Source of the DNA: NCEH01 sp040049195
Lineage (GTDB): Bacteria; Pseudomonadota; Alphaproteobacteria; Rhizobiales; Xanthobacteraceae
DNA: 64,000 bases
Direction: 5' to 3' (one strand)
Assembly (NCBI RefSeq): GCF_040049195.1
Contig: NZ_JBDZDL010000006.1
Both the position numbers and the translations under genes were made by a program. The number at the start of each line of letters is the position of its first letter. The stretch's first letter is position 1. Under the pieces are notes generated by a model. The model did not search any database, was not told the origin of the DNA, and saw only the letters and a program-made list of their open reading frames with translations. This document shows, piece after piece, positions 43,072 through 52,819 of this stretch.

Positions 43072-43602
43072 TCAGACCTTCTCGACCTGGCCGAACTCCA
43101 GCTCCACCGGCGTGGCGCGGCCGAAGATGGAGACCGCCACCTTGAGGCGCGAGCGCCCCTCGTCCACTTCCTCGACGATGCCGTTGAAGGAGGCGAACGG
43201 GCCGTCGGAGACCTTCACGGTCTCGCCGACCTCGTAGCTGATGGAGGGCTTCGGCCGCTCGATGCCTTCCTGGACCTGCTGAAGGATGCGCATGGCCTCC
43301 TTCTCGGAGATCGGCATCGGCTTGTTGTCGGCGCCGAGGAAGCCGGTCACCTTGGGCGTGTTCTTGATGAGGTGGAAGGCCTCGTCGGTGAGGTCCATCT
43401 TCACCAGCACGTAGCCGGGGAAGAACTTGCGCTCGGCATCGACCTTTCGGCCGCGGCGCACTTCCACCACCTTCTCGGTGGGCACCAGGATCTGCTCGAA
43501 CAGGTCGGTCAGCCCGCGTTGCTCCGCCTGCTCGCGGATCGAATCGGCGACCTTCTTCTCGAAGTTCGAATAGGCGTGAACGATGTACCACCGGTAGGAC
43601 AT
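43072..43602 (-). CDS. nusG: Transcription antitermination/termination factor NusG
   Basis: 176 residues. The NGN domain (RWYIVHAYSNFEKKVADSI, FPGYVLVKMDLTDEAFHLIKNTPKVTGFLG) is followed by a KOW domain (VGETVKVSDGPFASFNGIVEEVDEGRSRLKV). It links RNA polymerase with Rho or ribosomal S10. ATG 43602 gives the standard MSYRWYIVHAYS start. It lies eight bases after secE. Confidence 0.97.
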   Translation of the reverse strand: MSYRWYIVHAYSNFEKKVADSIREQAEQRGLTDLFEQILVPTEKVVEVRRGRKVDAERKFFPGYVLVKMDLTDEAFHLIKNTPKVTGFLGADNKPMPISEKEAMRILQQVQEGIERPKPSISYEVGETVKVSDGPFASFNGIVEEVDEGRSRLKVAVSIFGRATPVELEFGQVEKV

Positions 43603-43610
43603 GGGCGCTC

Positions 43611-43808
43611 TCAGTGGCCGATATTCAGGAGCAGGCTGATGCCGAAGCGCATCACCTGATCGGCGATAAGGAAGAAGACGGACGCGATCAGCACCATCAG
43701 GAACACCATGGCGGTGGTGATGAGGGTTTCGCGCCGGGTCGGCCAGGTCACCTTCCGGGTTTCGGTGCGAACCTGCTGAAAGAACTCGGTGGGGCTGATC
43801 TTCGCCAT
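43611..43808 (-). CDS. secE: Preprotein translocase subunit SecE
   Basis: 65 residues with the single-helix SecE form usual outside Enterobacteria. An amphipathic segment FFQQVRTETRKVTWPTRRET precedes one transmembrane helix (about residues 33-52). ATG 43808 follows a GAGG ribosome site; the longer upstream frame has no SecE-like residues. It works with SecY/SecG in the membrane. Confidence 0.95.
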   Translation of the reverse strand: MAKISPTEFFQQVRTETRKVTWPTRRETLITTAMVFLMVLIASVFFLIADQVMRFGISLLLNIGH

Positions 43809-44117
43809 GTCGCCTCGGCATCTCCGCGAACCTGCGCCCGCGCGATACCTTCTCCTCGCTGGCGGCGCCCGGAGCAAAAGCCCAGGGTCGGCCGTTCCAA
43901 AACCATGTCCGCCCGGAGCCGGAGCGCCTTCGCGGATGACGGACCGGGCCCTCCCGGTTTCGTGCCGCCGGCAATCGCCGAAGCGCCACGGGTCATTCCC
44001 TTTGTGGATCAGGAAATGCGCCGGCTGGCAAATCAAGCCGCGGTGTCTTTCCCGGTCCGTCCGGCCGCCCGCTTTCGCCGCGCCGGATGTCTGCTTGCCC
44101 TAAACCTTCGCCGCGCC
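43809..44117. other. Gene-free interval between tRNA-Trp and secE
   Basis: 309 bases with no convincing gene. Open frames here are N-terminal read-through of the secE and nusG frames. No clear promoter or hairpin was recognised; secE may be transcribed through from tRNA-Trp. Confidence 0.4.
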
Positions 44118-44194
44118 TGGCAGGAGTGGAGGGACTCGAACCCCCAACCCCCGGTTTTGGAGACCGGTGCTCTAACCAGTTGAGCTACACTCCT
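44118..44194 (-). tRNA. tRNA-Trp (anticodon CCA)
   Basis: 77 nt including an encoded CCA (44118-44120). The acceptor AGGAGTG pairs with CACTCCT, the D-loop is TAGCTCAACTGGTTAGAGCA, the anticodon loop CTCCAAA, and the T-arm GGGGGTTCGAGTCCCTC. Located between tuf and secE as in many Proteobacteria. Confidence 0.96.
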
Positions 44195-44360
44195 AGGCCC
44201 GCGCACGCGAGGGGTAAGCACCCCCGCGCCGGGAAAACGACCCAGCGCATCGGGGCCTTGTGTCTAGTCAGCGAAACAGCATCTGTAAAGAGGGGTCGCG
44301 GGGGAGCCGGCGGGCTATCCCCAACGGGCGCGGACGGAAAAGGAAATGGGGGCCGGAACG

Positions 44361-44388
44361 AAAACGGGCCGGCTTTGCAGCCGGCCCG
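44361..44388 (-). terminator. Terminator after tuf
   Basis: Ten-base arms CGGGCCGGCT (44365-44374) and AGCCGGCCCG (44379-44388), loop TTGC. Minus-strand TTTT follows (complement of 44361-44364). It lies 28 bases after the tuf stop. Confidence 0.8.
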
Positions 44389-44416
44389 GTTCGTCCAAAC
44401 GCCTTGCGGCGCCGGA

Positions 44417-45607
<1,191 letters not shown>

Positions 45608-45875
45608 CTTCTCTCTCAGTCCTTCGGTGGCGCCGTATCAGGCTGCAAAAAGGCCGCCGTGGGATAGGGGGTTTCGGGAAAGTTCGCAAGACCCGGCCTG
45701 CGCCCGAAGCGCGCAGGTGGCATGCAGAACACCGTGCCGGGCGCCAAATGCGGCAGGCATCGACACCTCTTCCGCCCCGATTCGCGCCACGCGCCCTGGT
45801 CCTGCCTGCGGCCGCGCGCCCGTCAAAAACGCGGAACGCTCGGCTTGGCGCATGGACCGGCGAGGGCACATGATC

Positions 45876-45949
45876 TGGAGCGGGTGAAGGGAATCGAACC
45901 CTCGTCATCAGCTTGGAAGGCTGTTGCTCTACCATTGAGCTACACCCGC
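45876..45949 (-). tRNA. tRNA-Gly (anticodon TCC)
   Basis: 74 nt with encoded CCA (45876-45878). The acceptor is GCGGGTG/CACCCGC, the D-arm TAGCTCAATGGTAGAGC, the anticodon loop CTTCCAA and the T-arm GAGGGTTCGATTCCCTT. It sits upstream of tuf. Confidence 0.95.
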
Positions 45950-46250
45950 GTACCGCGCGAAGCGGGCGGACCATGCCGGGAGAGGCGAGCGTTTCCGGCC
46001 TTTCGACCCAGGATCCGCCGCCCCGATGCCGGGACCGAACCCGGCTTGTCTCGCCGCCATCCGCTCCCGCATGCCCCATCATGGCGCGCGGCAGCCATAT
46101 CACAGGAGATTCCGTCGCAAAAGCCCCACCAGGATCCATGCACAGGCGGCCAGGGCGGGCACGCGGCCAAACGAGCGCGGCGAACGCGCGACCCCAGCAG
46201 CCAAGATCCTCGGATTCTGGAAATGCGCGGCCCCAGCGCACGACGACGGG
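45950..46250. other. Gene-free interval between tRNA-Gly and tRNA-Tyr
   Basis: 301 bases without a recognisable gene, promoter or hairpin. It is unusually long for two tRNAs that are often adjacent in this cluster. Confidence 0.35.
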
Positions 46251-46335
46251 TGGTGGAGGGGGTTGGATTTGAACCAACGTAGGCAGAGCCAACGGATTTA
46301 CAGTCCGTCCCCTTTAACCACTCGGGCACCCCTCC
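46251..46335 (-). tRNA. tRNA-Tyr (anticodon GTA)
   Basis: 85 nt with encoded CCA (46251-46253). The acceptor GGAGGGG pairs with CCCCTCC, the anticodon loop is CTGTAAA, a long variable arm typical of type II tRNA is present, and the T-loop is TTCAAAT. First gene of the tyr-gly-tuf-trp-secE series. Confidence 0.95.
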
Positions 46336-46631
46336 ACATCGACGCCCGTCGTCTTGTCCCTCACCTGCCGATTTCCGGCCGAGGTTTCAAGCGCTGACCC
46401 TGAACCGGAAGCCGGCTCGGATCCTTTTCCGCGCCCCGAAGCAGCGCTCCGGGGTCACAAGGATCGGCTTTATGTGAGGGGCTCCCGCACAAGTCAACCG
46501 GAAATGAGGCCTCGTCCACGACGCGTGACGATGATCCGCGCCGCGCGGCGCGGAGCGCGCGCGTGCTCCATAGATAAGGCATGCTGGAGAGATAGGCAGG
46601 CTGCGCCCAGCCGCCCCCAGCCGAGGCATTC

Positions 46632-47417
46632 ATGATCGCATCCCGGATCTTCAAGAGCGCCCGCCTGCAGCTCGCCTTGCTCCTCACCCTTGCCTGCGCC
46701 TCCCCGCCCGCCTCGGCGGCAACCATCACCGTGCTGACGGCCGGTGCGTTCAAACCCGTGCTCATGGCGCTGAAAGGCGATTTCGAATCGGCCGGCGGCC
46801 ACAGCCTGCTTGTGGATAACGACACCGCCGGCGCGCTGGTGAAGCGGATCGCGGGCGGAGAACGGTTCGATCTCGTGATCCTGCCGCCGTCGGCGCTCGA
46901 GGCCCTCGCCAAGAGCGGCCGCATCGCCGCCGGGCCGTCGGTCGAGGTGGCGCGGGTCGGCATCGGCGTCGCGGTTGCGGCGGGCGCAGCAAAACCGAAC
47001 ATTTCCACGGTCCCCGCGTTCCGCCAGGCGCTGCTCGATGCCCGCAAGGTCGCGTTCATCGACCCGGCCTCCGGCGGATCGAGCGGGCCTTATCTGCTCC
47101 GCCTGTTCGAGCAGCTCGGCATCGGTGAGGAGATGAAGGCCAAGAGCGTGCCGGTGCCCGGCGGTCTGGTGGCGAACCGCCTTCTCTCGGGGGAAGCGGA
47201 TCTCGCCCTGCACCAGATCAGCGAGATTCTGGCGGTGAAGGGCGTGGTGCTGGTGGGGCCGCTGCCGGCGGAGATCCAGAACGAGACCGTCTATGCCGCC
47301 GCCATCGCCGCCGACACCCAGCATCGCGCGGCCGCGCAGGCGCTCATCGGCGCGCTCACCGGCCCAAAGGCGGCCAAGGTGCTGCTGGAAATGGGGATGC
47401 TGCCACCCCGTCCCTGA
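46632..47417 (+). CDS. Solitary periplasmic binding protein of the ModA-like family
   Basis: 261 residues with a signal peptide ending near ASA at residues 27-29. The mature part starts ATITVLTAGAFKPVLMAL, followed by FDLVILPPSALEAL, VAFIDPASGGSSGPYLLRLFEQLGI and ALHQISEILAVKGV, as in the ModA/SBP_bac_11 family. No permease or ATPase gene is nearby, and the usual oxyanion-binding serine (G-A-A-S-L-type segment) reads TAGAFKP. Molybdate is therefore not assured. Possibly an orphan sensor or enzyme-like SBP. Confidence 0.8.
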   Translation: MIASRIFKSARLQLALLLTLACASPPASAATITVLTAGAFKPVLMALKGDFESAGGHSLLVDNDTAGALVKRIAGGERFDLVILPPSALEALAKSGRIAAGPSVEVARVGIGVAVAAGAAKPNISTVPAFRQALLDARKVAFIDPASGGSSGPYLLRLFEQLGIGEEMKAKSVPVPGGLVANRLLSGEADLALHQISEILAVKGVVLVGPLPAEIQNETVYAAAIAADTQHRAAAQALIGALTGPKAAKVLLEMGMLPPRP

Positions 47418-47506
47418 GCCGGCGCGCCGGCGCGGCCTCATCTTTGAGGCCGTCCGGCGTCCTTTGGCCCTTGCGCGCAAAGGCCGGCTCTGACATCGCT
47501 GTGGCC

Positions 47507-48355
47507 ATGTCTGATCGGCCAAGCCGCCCCCCGTCCCGTCCCGGCTCCCGCCCCGCCTTCGGCGACAAGGCGGGCAAGCGCCCGTTTCCGCCCCGCCGCC
47601 CCCGCAGCGGCGGCCCACCGCCGAAATGGGAGGGCGAGGATGATGTCGCCTTGCTCTATGGCTGGCACACGGTGACCGAGGCGCTCGCCAACCCCAAGCG
47701 GCGGTTCCGCAAGATCCTCGCGACTGAAAACGCCATCAACCGCCTCGCCGAGGAGGGCTTCAAGCTGCCCATCGCGCCGGAACTGGTGCGGCCGGGCGAC
47801 ATCGACAAGGTGCTGGGCCCGGATGCGGTCCACCAGGGGCTGCTGGTGCACAGCGATCACCTGCCCTCCCCCTCCCTGCGGCAGGCGGCCAGGCACGATC
47901 TCGTTCTCGTGCTCGACCAGATCACCGACCCGCACAATGTGGGCGCGATCGTGCGTTCGGCGGCGGCGTTCGCCGTCGGCGCCATCATCACCACCGCCCG
48001 CCACAGCCCGCCGGCCACCGGTGTGCTGGCGAAGAGCGCCTCCGGCGGCCTGGAGCACGTGCCGTTCTGCCTCGTCACCAACCTGTCCCGCGCGCTCACC
48101 GAGCTGAAGGAGAACGGCATGCTGGTGGTGGGCCTCGACAGCGAAGGCGCAGCCGACCTCGAGGACACCAAGCTGCGGGCGCCGCTCGCTTTGGTGCTCG
48201 GGGCCGAGGGCAAGGGCCTGCGCCAGCTCACCCGCGAGACCTGCGACGTGCTGGCCCGGATCGACCTGCCCGGCGCCATCAAGAGCCTGAATGTCTCCAA
48301 TGCCGCCGCGCTCTCGCTTGGTATCGCCCGGCGCGCCCTGAAGAAAGCCGGCTGA
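47507..48355 (+). CDS. rlmB: 23S rRNA 2'-O-ribose methyltransferase, TrmH/RlmB family
   Basis: 282 residues. A basic, Pro/Arg-rich N-terminus (about 40 residues) precedes the substrate-binding domain (LYGWHTVTEAL, HQGLLV). The SPOUT catalytic domain has the three motifs DPHNVGAIVRSAAAF, VLGAEGKGLRQLT and IKSLNVSNAAALSLG. RlmB methylates the P-loop guanosine of 23S rRNA. ATG 47507 is chosen because the SPOUT N-domain begins soon after; the earlier frame is non-conserved. It sits near tRNA-Tyr. Confidence 0.88.
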   Translation: MSDRPSRPPSRPGSRPAFGDKAGKRPFPPRRPRSGGPPPKWEGEDDVALLYGWHTVTEALANPKRRFRKILATENAINRLAEEGFKLPIAPELVRPGDIDKVLGPDAVHQGLLVHSDHLPSPSLRQAARHDLVLVLDQITDPHNVGAIVRSAAAFAVGAIITTARHSPPATGVLAKSASGGLEHVPFCLVTNLSRALTELKENGMLVVGLDSEGAADLEDTKLRAPLALVLGAEGKGLRQLTRETCDVLARIDLPGAIKSLNVSNAAALSLGIARRALKKAG

Positions 48356-48660
48356 GTTTTTCTGTCGACCGACAGCCATATTGCGTGCAGCGCACCATAT
48401 TTCGCCCTGCACCTAAGACCATTTGCCAATCGCACGGGCGATCAAGCTCAGTCATCTTTCTCCCATGGCGCAAAAGCGTCGGTTCGATTCAATCCGCGCA
48501 CCAATGACGCGGAAGGGCGAGACTTGGGAGGAAATGCCACTCCGGATCCACGCCGGAGCCATGGCCCGTTCCCGCAGGATTGCCCAATCGCGTCGCGTTC
48601 GCGCCGCCAGATCCACCTCCCCGAGGGGAGGACAGGCGATCCTTGAGGGAGGAAGACTTC
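48356..48660. other. Gene-free interval before the MHS transporter
   Basis: 305 bases with no recognisable gene. It contains a small CTGTC/GACAG inverted repeat just after the rlmB stop and a strong ribosome site GAGGGAGGAAG before the transporter. The promoter is presumably here but no clear boxes were seen. Confidence 0.4.
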
Positions 48661-50331
48661 ATGACTGTCACGACTGCGGGGCCCGTCGCCAAGGGCGTGC
48701 CGATGACCCGGGAGGAGAAGAAGGTCATCTTCGCCTCGTCCCTGGGCACGGTTTTCGAATGGTATGACTTCTATCTCTACGGTTCGCTCGCGGCGATCAT
48801 CGGCGCCCAGTTCTTCAGCGCCTACCCGCCGGCGACGCGCGACATCTTCGCGTTGCTGGCGTTCGCCGCCGGCTTCCTTGTGCGTCCCTTCGGCGCGCTG
48901 GTGTTCGGCCGTCTCGGCGATCTCGTCGGGCGCAAATATACCTTCCTCGTCACCATCCTGATCATGGGCCTGTCGACCTTCATCGTCGGCATCCTGCCCA
49001 ATGCGGCGACCATCGGCTTTGCCGCCCCCGTGATCCTGATCGTGCTGCGCCTGCTGCAGGGCCTCGCGCTCGGCGGCGAATACGGCGGCGCGGCGACTTA
49101 TGTGGCGGAACATGCGCCGCAGGGCCGTCGCGGCTTCTACACCTCGTGGATCCAGACCACGGCCACGCTCGGCCTCTTCCTGTCGCTGATCGTCATCCTC
49201 GTCACCCGCACGGTGGTGGGCGAAGCCGACTTCGCGGCCTGGGGCTGGCGCGTGCCGTTCCTGATCTCCATCGCGCTGCTCGGCGTCTCGGTGTGGATCC
49301 GTCTGACCCTGAACGAATCCCCCACCTTCAAGCGCATGAAGGAAGAAGGCACGGGCTCCAAGGCCCCGCTCTCGGAAGCCTTCGGCGAGTGGCGGAACCT
49401 GAAGTTCGTGCTCATCGCGCTGCTCGGCCTCACCGCCGGCCAGGGCGTGGTGTGGTACACGGGCCAGTTCTATGCCCTGTTCTTCCTGCAATCGATCCTG
49501 AAGGTCGACGGCTACACCGCCAACCTGCTGATCGCCTGGTCGCTCGTGCTCGGCACCGGCTTCTTCGTGTTCTTCGGCTGGCTGTCGGACAAGATCGGCC
49601 GCAAGCCGATCATCCTTGCCGGCTGCCTGATCGCCGCCTCCTGCTACTTCCCGCTGTTCAACATGATCACCACCGCGGCCAACCCGGCCCTGGAAAAGGC
49701 GATCACGTCGGTGAAGGTGGCGGTGGTGGCCGATCCCGCGACCTGCGGCAGCCTGTTCAACCCGGTGGGCACCCGCGTCTATACCGCCCCGTGCGATCTG
49801 GCGCGTGACTTCCTCGCCAAATCCTCGGTGCGCTACACCACCGAGACGGCGCCCGCCGGCACGCCCACCACCATCCGCGTCAACGACACGGTGGTGCCGT
49901 TCGGTCCGGACTTCGGCAAGGCCACCACGGCCGCGCTGCAGGCTGCGGGCTATCCCAAGGCGGGCGACGCGAACATCGTGAAGATGTCGCATCCCTTCGA
50001 CATCTTCCGTCCGCAGCCGGCCGCGGTCATCGGCATCCTGTTCGTGCTCGTGATCTTCGTGACCATGGTGTACGGGCCGATCGCGGCGGCGCTGGTGGAA
50101 TTGTTCCCCACCCGCATCCGCTACACCTCCATGTCGCTGCCCTACCACATCGGCAACGGCTGGTTCGGCGGCCTGCTGCCGGCCACCGCCTTCGCCATGG
50201 TGGCCGCCACCGGCGACATCTACTATGGCCTCTGGTATCCCATCGTCATCGCTCTGATGACCTTCGTCATCGGCCTGCTGTTCGTGCCGGAGACCAAGAA
50301 CCGGAACCTCGACGACTGGCACTCGCACTGA
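48661..50331 (+). CDS. MFS transporter, metabolite:H+ symporter (MHS) family, with a large loop insertion
   Basis: 556 residues, well above the roughly 430 typical for MHS carriers. Family signatures are SSLGTVFEWYDFYLYGSLA, RPFGALVFGRLGDLVGRKYTF, GLALGGEYGGAATYVAEHAP and LSDKIGRKP. The extra length is a hydrophilic loop at about residues 338-450 with two cysteines (TCGSL, APCDL) before the segment QPAAVIGILFVLVIF. The C-terminal helices are intact (ELFPTRIRYTSMSLPYHIGNG). Imports an unknown carboxylate or osmolyte. Confidence 0.9.
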   Translation: MTVTTAGPVAKGVPMTREEKKVIFASSLGTVFEWYDFYLYGSLAAIIGAQFFSAYPPATRDIFALLAFAAGFLVRPFGALVFGRLGDLVGRKYTFLVTILIMGLSTFIVGILPNAATIGFAAPVILIVLRLLQGLALGGEYGGAATYVAEHAPQGRRGFYTSWIQTTATLGLFLSLIVILVTRTVVGEADFAAWGWRVPFLISIALLGVSVWIRLTLNESPTFKRMKEEGTGSKAPLSEAFGEWRNLKFVLIALLGLTAGQGVVWYTGQFYALFFLQSILKVDGYTANLLIAWSLVLGTGFFVFFGWLSDKIGRKPIILAGCLIAASCYFPLFNMITTAANPALEKAITSVKVAVVADPATCGSLFNPVGTRVYTAPCDLARDFLAKSSVRYTTETAPAGTPTTIRVNDTVVPFGPDFGKATTAALQAAGYPKAGDANIVKMSHPFDIFRPQPAAVIGILFVLVIFVTMVYGPIAAALVELFPTRIRYTSMSLPYHIGNGWFGGLLPATAFAMVAATGDIYYGLWYPIVIALMTFVIGLLFVPETKNRNLDDWHSH

Positions 50332-50406
50332 GTGAAGCGCTCCGGCGGTCGGCCCTCACGGGCCGGCCCAGGGCGGATGGCCGGCTGCCCCGGCCCTTCG
50401 CCTGCG

Positions 50407-50430
50407 ACGGCCCCGCCTCGGCGGGGCCGT
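50407..50430 (+). terminator. Terminator after the MHS transporter
   Basis: Ten-base arms ACGGCCCCGC (50407-50416) and GCGGGGCCGT (50421-50430), loop CTCG, followed by TTGCGTTTGC. Confidence 0.75.
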
Positions 50431-50557
50431 TTGCGTTTGCAGCCCCGTTCAAGGCCGCCCAGCTGGGGAGCAGCCCGAGGACATCTTGTTCCCGGCGCCG
50501 TGCGCTGGTAGGCATGCCGCAGATGGCCACGGCGCCGAAAGGGCCCGTGGGCTCGGA

Positions 50558-50632
50558 GCCGGTTTAGCTCAGCGGTAGAGCAGCGGTTTTGTAAACCGAA
50601 GGTCGGGGGTTCAATCCCCTCAACCGGCACCA
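50558..50632 (+). tRNA. tRNA-Thr (anticodon TGT)
   Basis: 75 nt with encoded CCA (50630-50632). The acceptor is GCCGGTT/AACCGGC, the D-arm TAGCTCAGCGGTAGAGCA, the anticodon loop TTTGTAA and the T-arm GGGGGTTCAATCCCCTC. A single gene between the MHS transporter and the catabolic operon. Confidence 0.95.
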
Positions 50633-50752
50633 TTTCCCCGGAAAAATCTCTTTGCCGGAGCAAGTCCCGGCACCTCTGCGGCTTCCGGGCATGGGGCGGA
50701 AATACCGTGGGCGCTTACGCCCTGAGCGATCAGACCCGAGGCCCCGGCGAGA

Positions 50753-52762
50753 TCAGAGCCGGATCCGTGCGGCGTCCACCACCGCCTCGACCGTGATGCC
50801 GAAATGGCGGAATAACGCCTCGCCCGGCCCAGAGGCACCGAAGCCGCTCATTCCGACGAAGCCGCCATCCAGGCCGATCCAGCGCTCCCAGCCGAATTGC
50901 ACCGCCGCTTCCACGCCGATGCGCACCGTGCCGGGACCGAGCACCTCGGCCCGATAGGCGAGGTCCTGCGCGGCGAAGATTTCCCAGCACGGCATGGACA
51001 CGACGGCGGTCGGCACGCCCTCCGCCTGGAGGATATCGCGTGCCGCGAGCGCGAGCGCGACCTCCGAGCCGGTGGCGAGCAGCGTCACCCGGCGCTTGCC
51101 GCCCTCGCCCTTCGCCAGCACATAGGCGCCGCGCGCCGAGCGGTTCTCGCCGGCATCGCGGCGCAGTGGCGGCAGCGCCTGGCGGGAGCAGATCATGGAC
51201 GACGGACCGTGCCGGCGGGCGAGCGCGAGCTGCCAGCATTCTGCGGTCTCCACCGCGTCGGCGGGGCGGAAAACCGCCATGTTGGGGATCGCGCGGAGCG
51301 AGGCGAGGAACTCCACCGGCTGGTGGGTCGGCCCGTTCTTGCCGATGCCGATGCTGTCGTGACTGTAGATGGTGACGACGGGCAGCTCCATGAGCGCCGC
51401 CATGCGCAGCGGCGGGCGCATGTAGTCGGAGAAGACGAGATAGGTGGCGCCCAGCGGCACGACGCCGCCATGGGCCACCATGCCATTCATCATGGCCCCC
51501 ATGGCGTGTTCGCGGATGCCGTAGTGCAGATAGCGCCCGGCGGGGTTTCGCGCCGTGAAGGCGGCAAGGCCGCGCTTGCAATTGGTGGGGCCTTCGAGAT
51601 CCGGCGCACCGGGCAGAAGCTCGGGGATTAAGCCGGCCAGGAGATCGACGATGTCCGCCGTGGACTGGTTGGACGACTGCGTCGGCGCCTCGGCCGCGAG
51701 CTTTGCGGCATGGGCCGCGAGCGCCTCGGTCCAGCCCTCCGGAAGCGCGCCGCGCATCAAGCGCTCGAAGAGACGACGAGTCTCCTCCGGCAGGGCGGCG
51801 ACACGCGCCTGCCAGCCCTCATAGGCCGAGCGGTTGCGCAGCGCGACCCCCGCGTGCCAGGCCGCAGCCACATCTTGCGGCACCTCGAACGGGCCGTGGC
51901 TCCAGTCGGCGGCGGTGCGGGCCGCGGCGACGTCCTCGGGGAACACCCGCCCGCCATGGGCGCCGCGCTGGCCTTCGAGGCGCGGCAGGCCTTTGCCGAT
52001 TGTGGTCGAACAGGCGATGAGCGTCGGGCGCGGATCGCCGCCGGCGAGATGCAAAGCCGCGGAAACCGCCTCGACATCGTGGCCGTCCGCGTCGATCACC
52101 TGCCAGCCCGCGACACGGAAGCGCGCGCGCACGTCCTCCGAGAGGGCAAAGTCGATGCCGCCGTCGTCGGTCATGCGATTGTCGTCCCACAGGAAGCACA
52201 GCTTCCGCAGGCCGAGATGCCCGGCGAGCGAGATCACCTCGTGGGCGATCCCTTCCATGAGGCACCCGTCGCCGACCAGCGCATAGGTGCGATGGTCCAC
52301 GACATCGGCGCCGAAGGTGGCGGAAAGCCAGGCTTCCGCCACCGCCATGCCCACGGCATTGGCGATGCCCTGCCCCAGCGGGCCGGTGGTCACCTCGACG
52401 CCGAGTTCCGGCGCCCGCTCGGGATGGCCGTGGGTCGAGCTGCCAAGCTCGCGGAATCGGCGGATCTGCTCGATTGGCATGCCGGCGTAGCCCGAAAGAT
52501 GGAGCGCGGCATAGAGGAGCATGGACCCGTGGCCGTTCGAGAGCACGAAGCGGTCGCGGTCGGGCCAGGTGGGGTCCGCCGGATTGCACTTGAGGTGGCG
52601 GGTGAAGAGCGCGGTGGCGACCTCAGCCCCGCCGAGCGGCGCGCCCGGATGCCCGTCCTCGGCCTTGGCGATGGCGTCGAGGGCGAGGAAGCGGATGGCG
52701 TCGGCCATTCGGCGCGCGGAGGTGCCGGCTTCGGCGAAGCCGGAGGACGCAATCAGAGACAT
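50753..52762 (-). CDS. Transketolase, full length
   Basis: 669 residues. The TPP domain has DAIAKAEDGHPGAPLG, SNGHGSMLLYAALHLSG, VTTGPLGQGIANAVGMA and the cofactor motif GDGCLMEGIAHEVISLAGHLGL with a later N in DDNRMTDDG. The Pyr domain has YGIREHAMGAMMNGMVAHGG and HDSIGIGKNGPTHQPVE. It transfers two-carbon units between ketoses and aldoses. It is the last gene of a minus-strand operon that also has a TRAP transporter and a split transketolase, so it is likely a specialised paralogue and not the housekeeping enzyme. A start at 52780 is also possible. Confidence 0.92.
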   Translation of the reverse strand: MSLIASSGFAEAGTSARRMADAIRFLALDAIAKAEDGHPGAPLGGAEVATALFTRHLKCNPADPTWPDRDRFVLSNGHGSMLLYAALHLSGYAGMPIEQIRRFRELGSSTHGHPERAPELGVEVTTGPLGQGIANAVGMAVAEAWLSATFGADVVDHRTYALVGDGCLMEGIAHEVISLAGHLGLRKLCFLWDDNRMTDDGGIDFALSEDVRARFRVAGWQVIDADGHDVEAVSAALHLAGGDPRPTLIACSTTIGKGLPRLEGQRGAHGGRVFPEDVAAARTAADWSHGPFEVPQDVAAAWHAGVALRNRSAYEGWQARVAALPEETRRLFERLMRGALPEGWTEALAAHAAKLAAEAPTQSSNQSTADIVDLLAGLIPELLPGAPDLEGPTNCKRGLAAFTARNPAGRYLHYGIREHAMGAMMNGMVAHGGVVPLGATYLVFSDYMRPPLRMAALMELPVVTIYSHDSIGIGKNGPTHQPVEFLASLRAIPNMAVFRPADAVETAECWQLALARRHGPSSMICSRQALPPLRRDAGENRSARGAYVLAKGEGGKRRVTLLATGSEVALALAARDILQAEGVPTAVVSMPCWEIFAAQDLAYRAEVLGPGTVRIGVEAAVQFGWERWIGLDGGFVGMSGFGASGPGEALFRHFGITVEAVVDAARIRL

Positions 52763-52819
52763 GGGCGCACGACCTTGCATGGCACCGAGGCCGCGCCCCG
52801 GCGGTTCAGTGAACGGACC

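Noticed and set aside
43072..43989. Longer N-terminal versions of NusG and SecE
   Set aside because: The upstream extensions have no similarity to the families; standard starts have ribosome sites.
48448..50328. A 626-codon minus-strand open frame opposite the MHS transporter
   Set aside because: Highly charged low-complexity shadow; the plus-strand gene has full MFS signatures and a good ribosome site.
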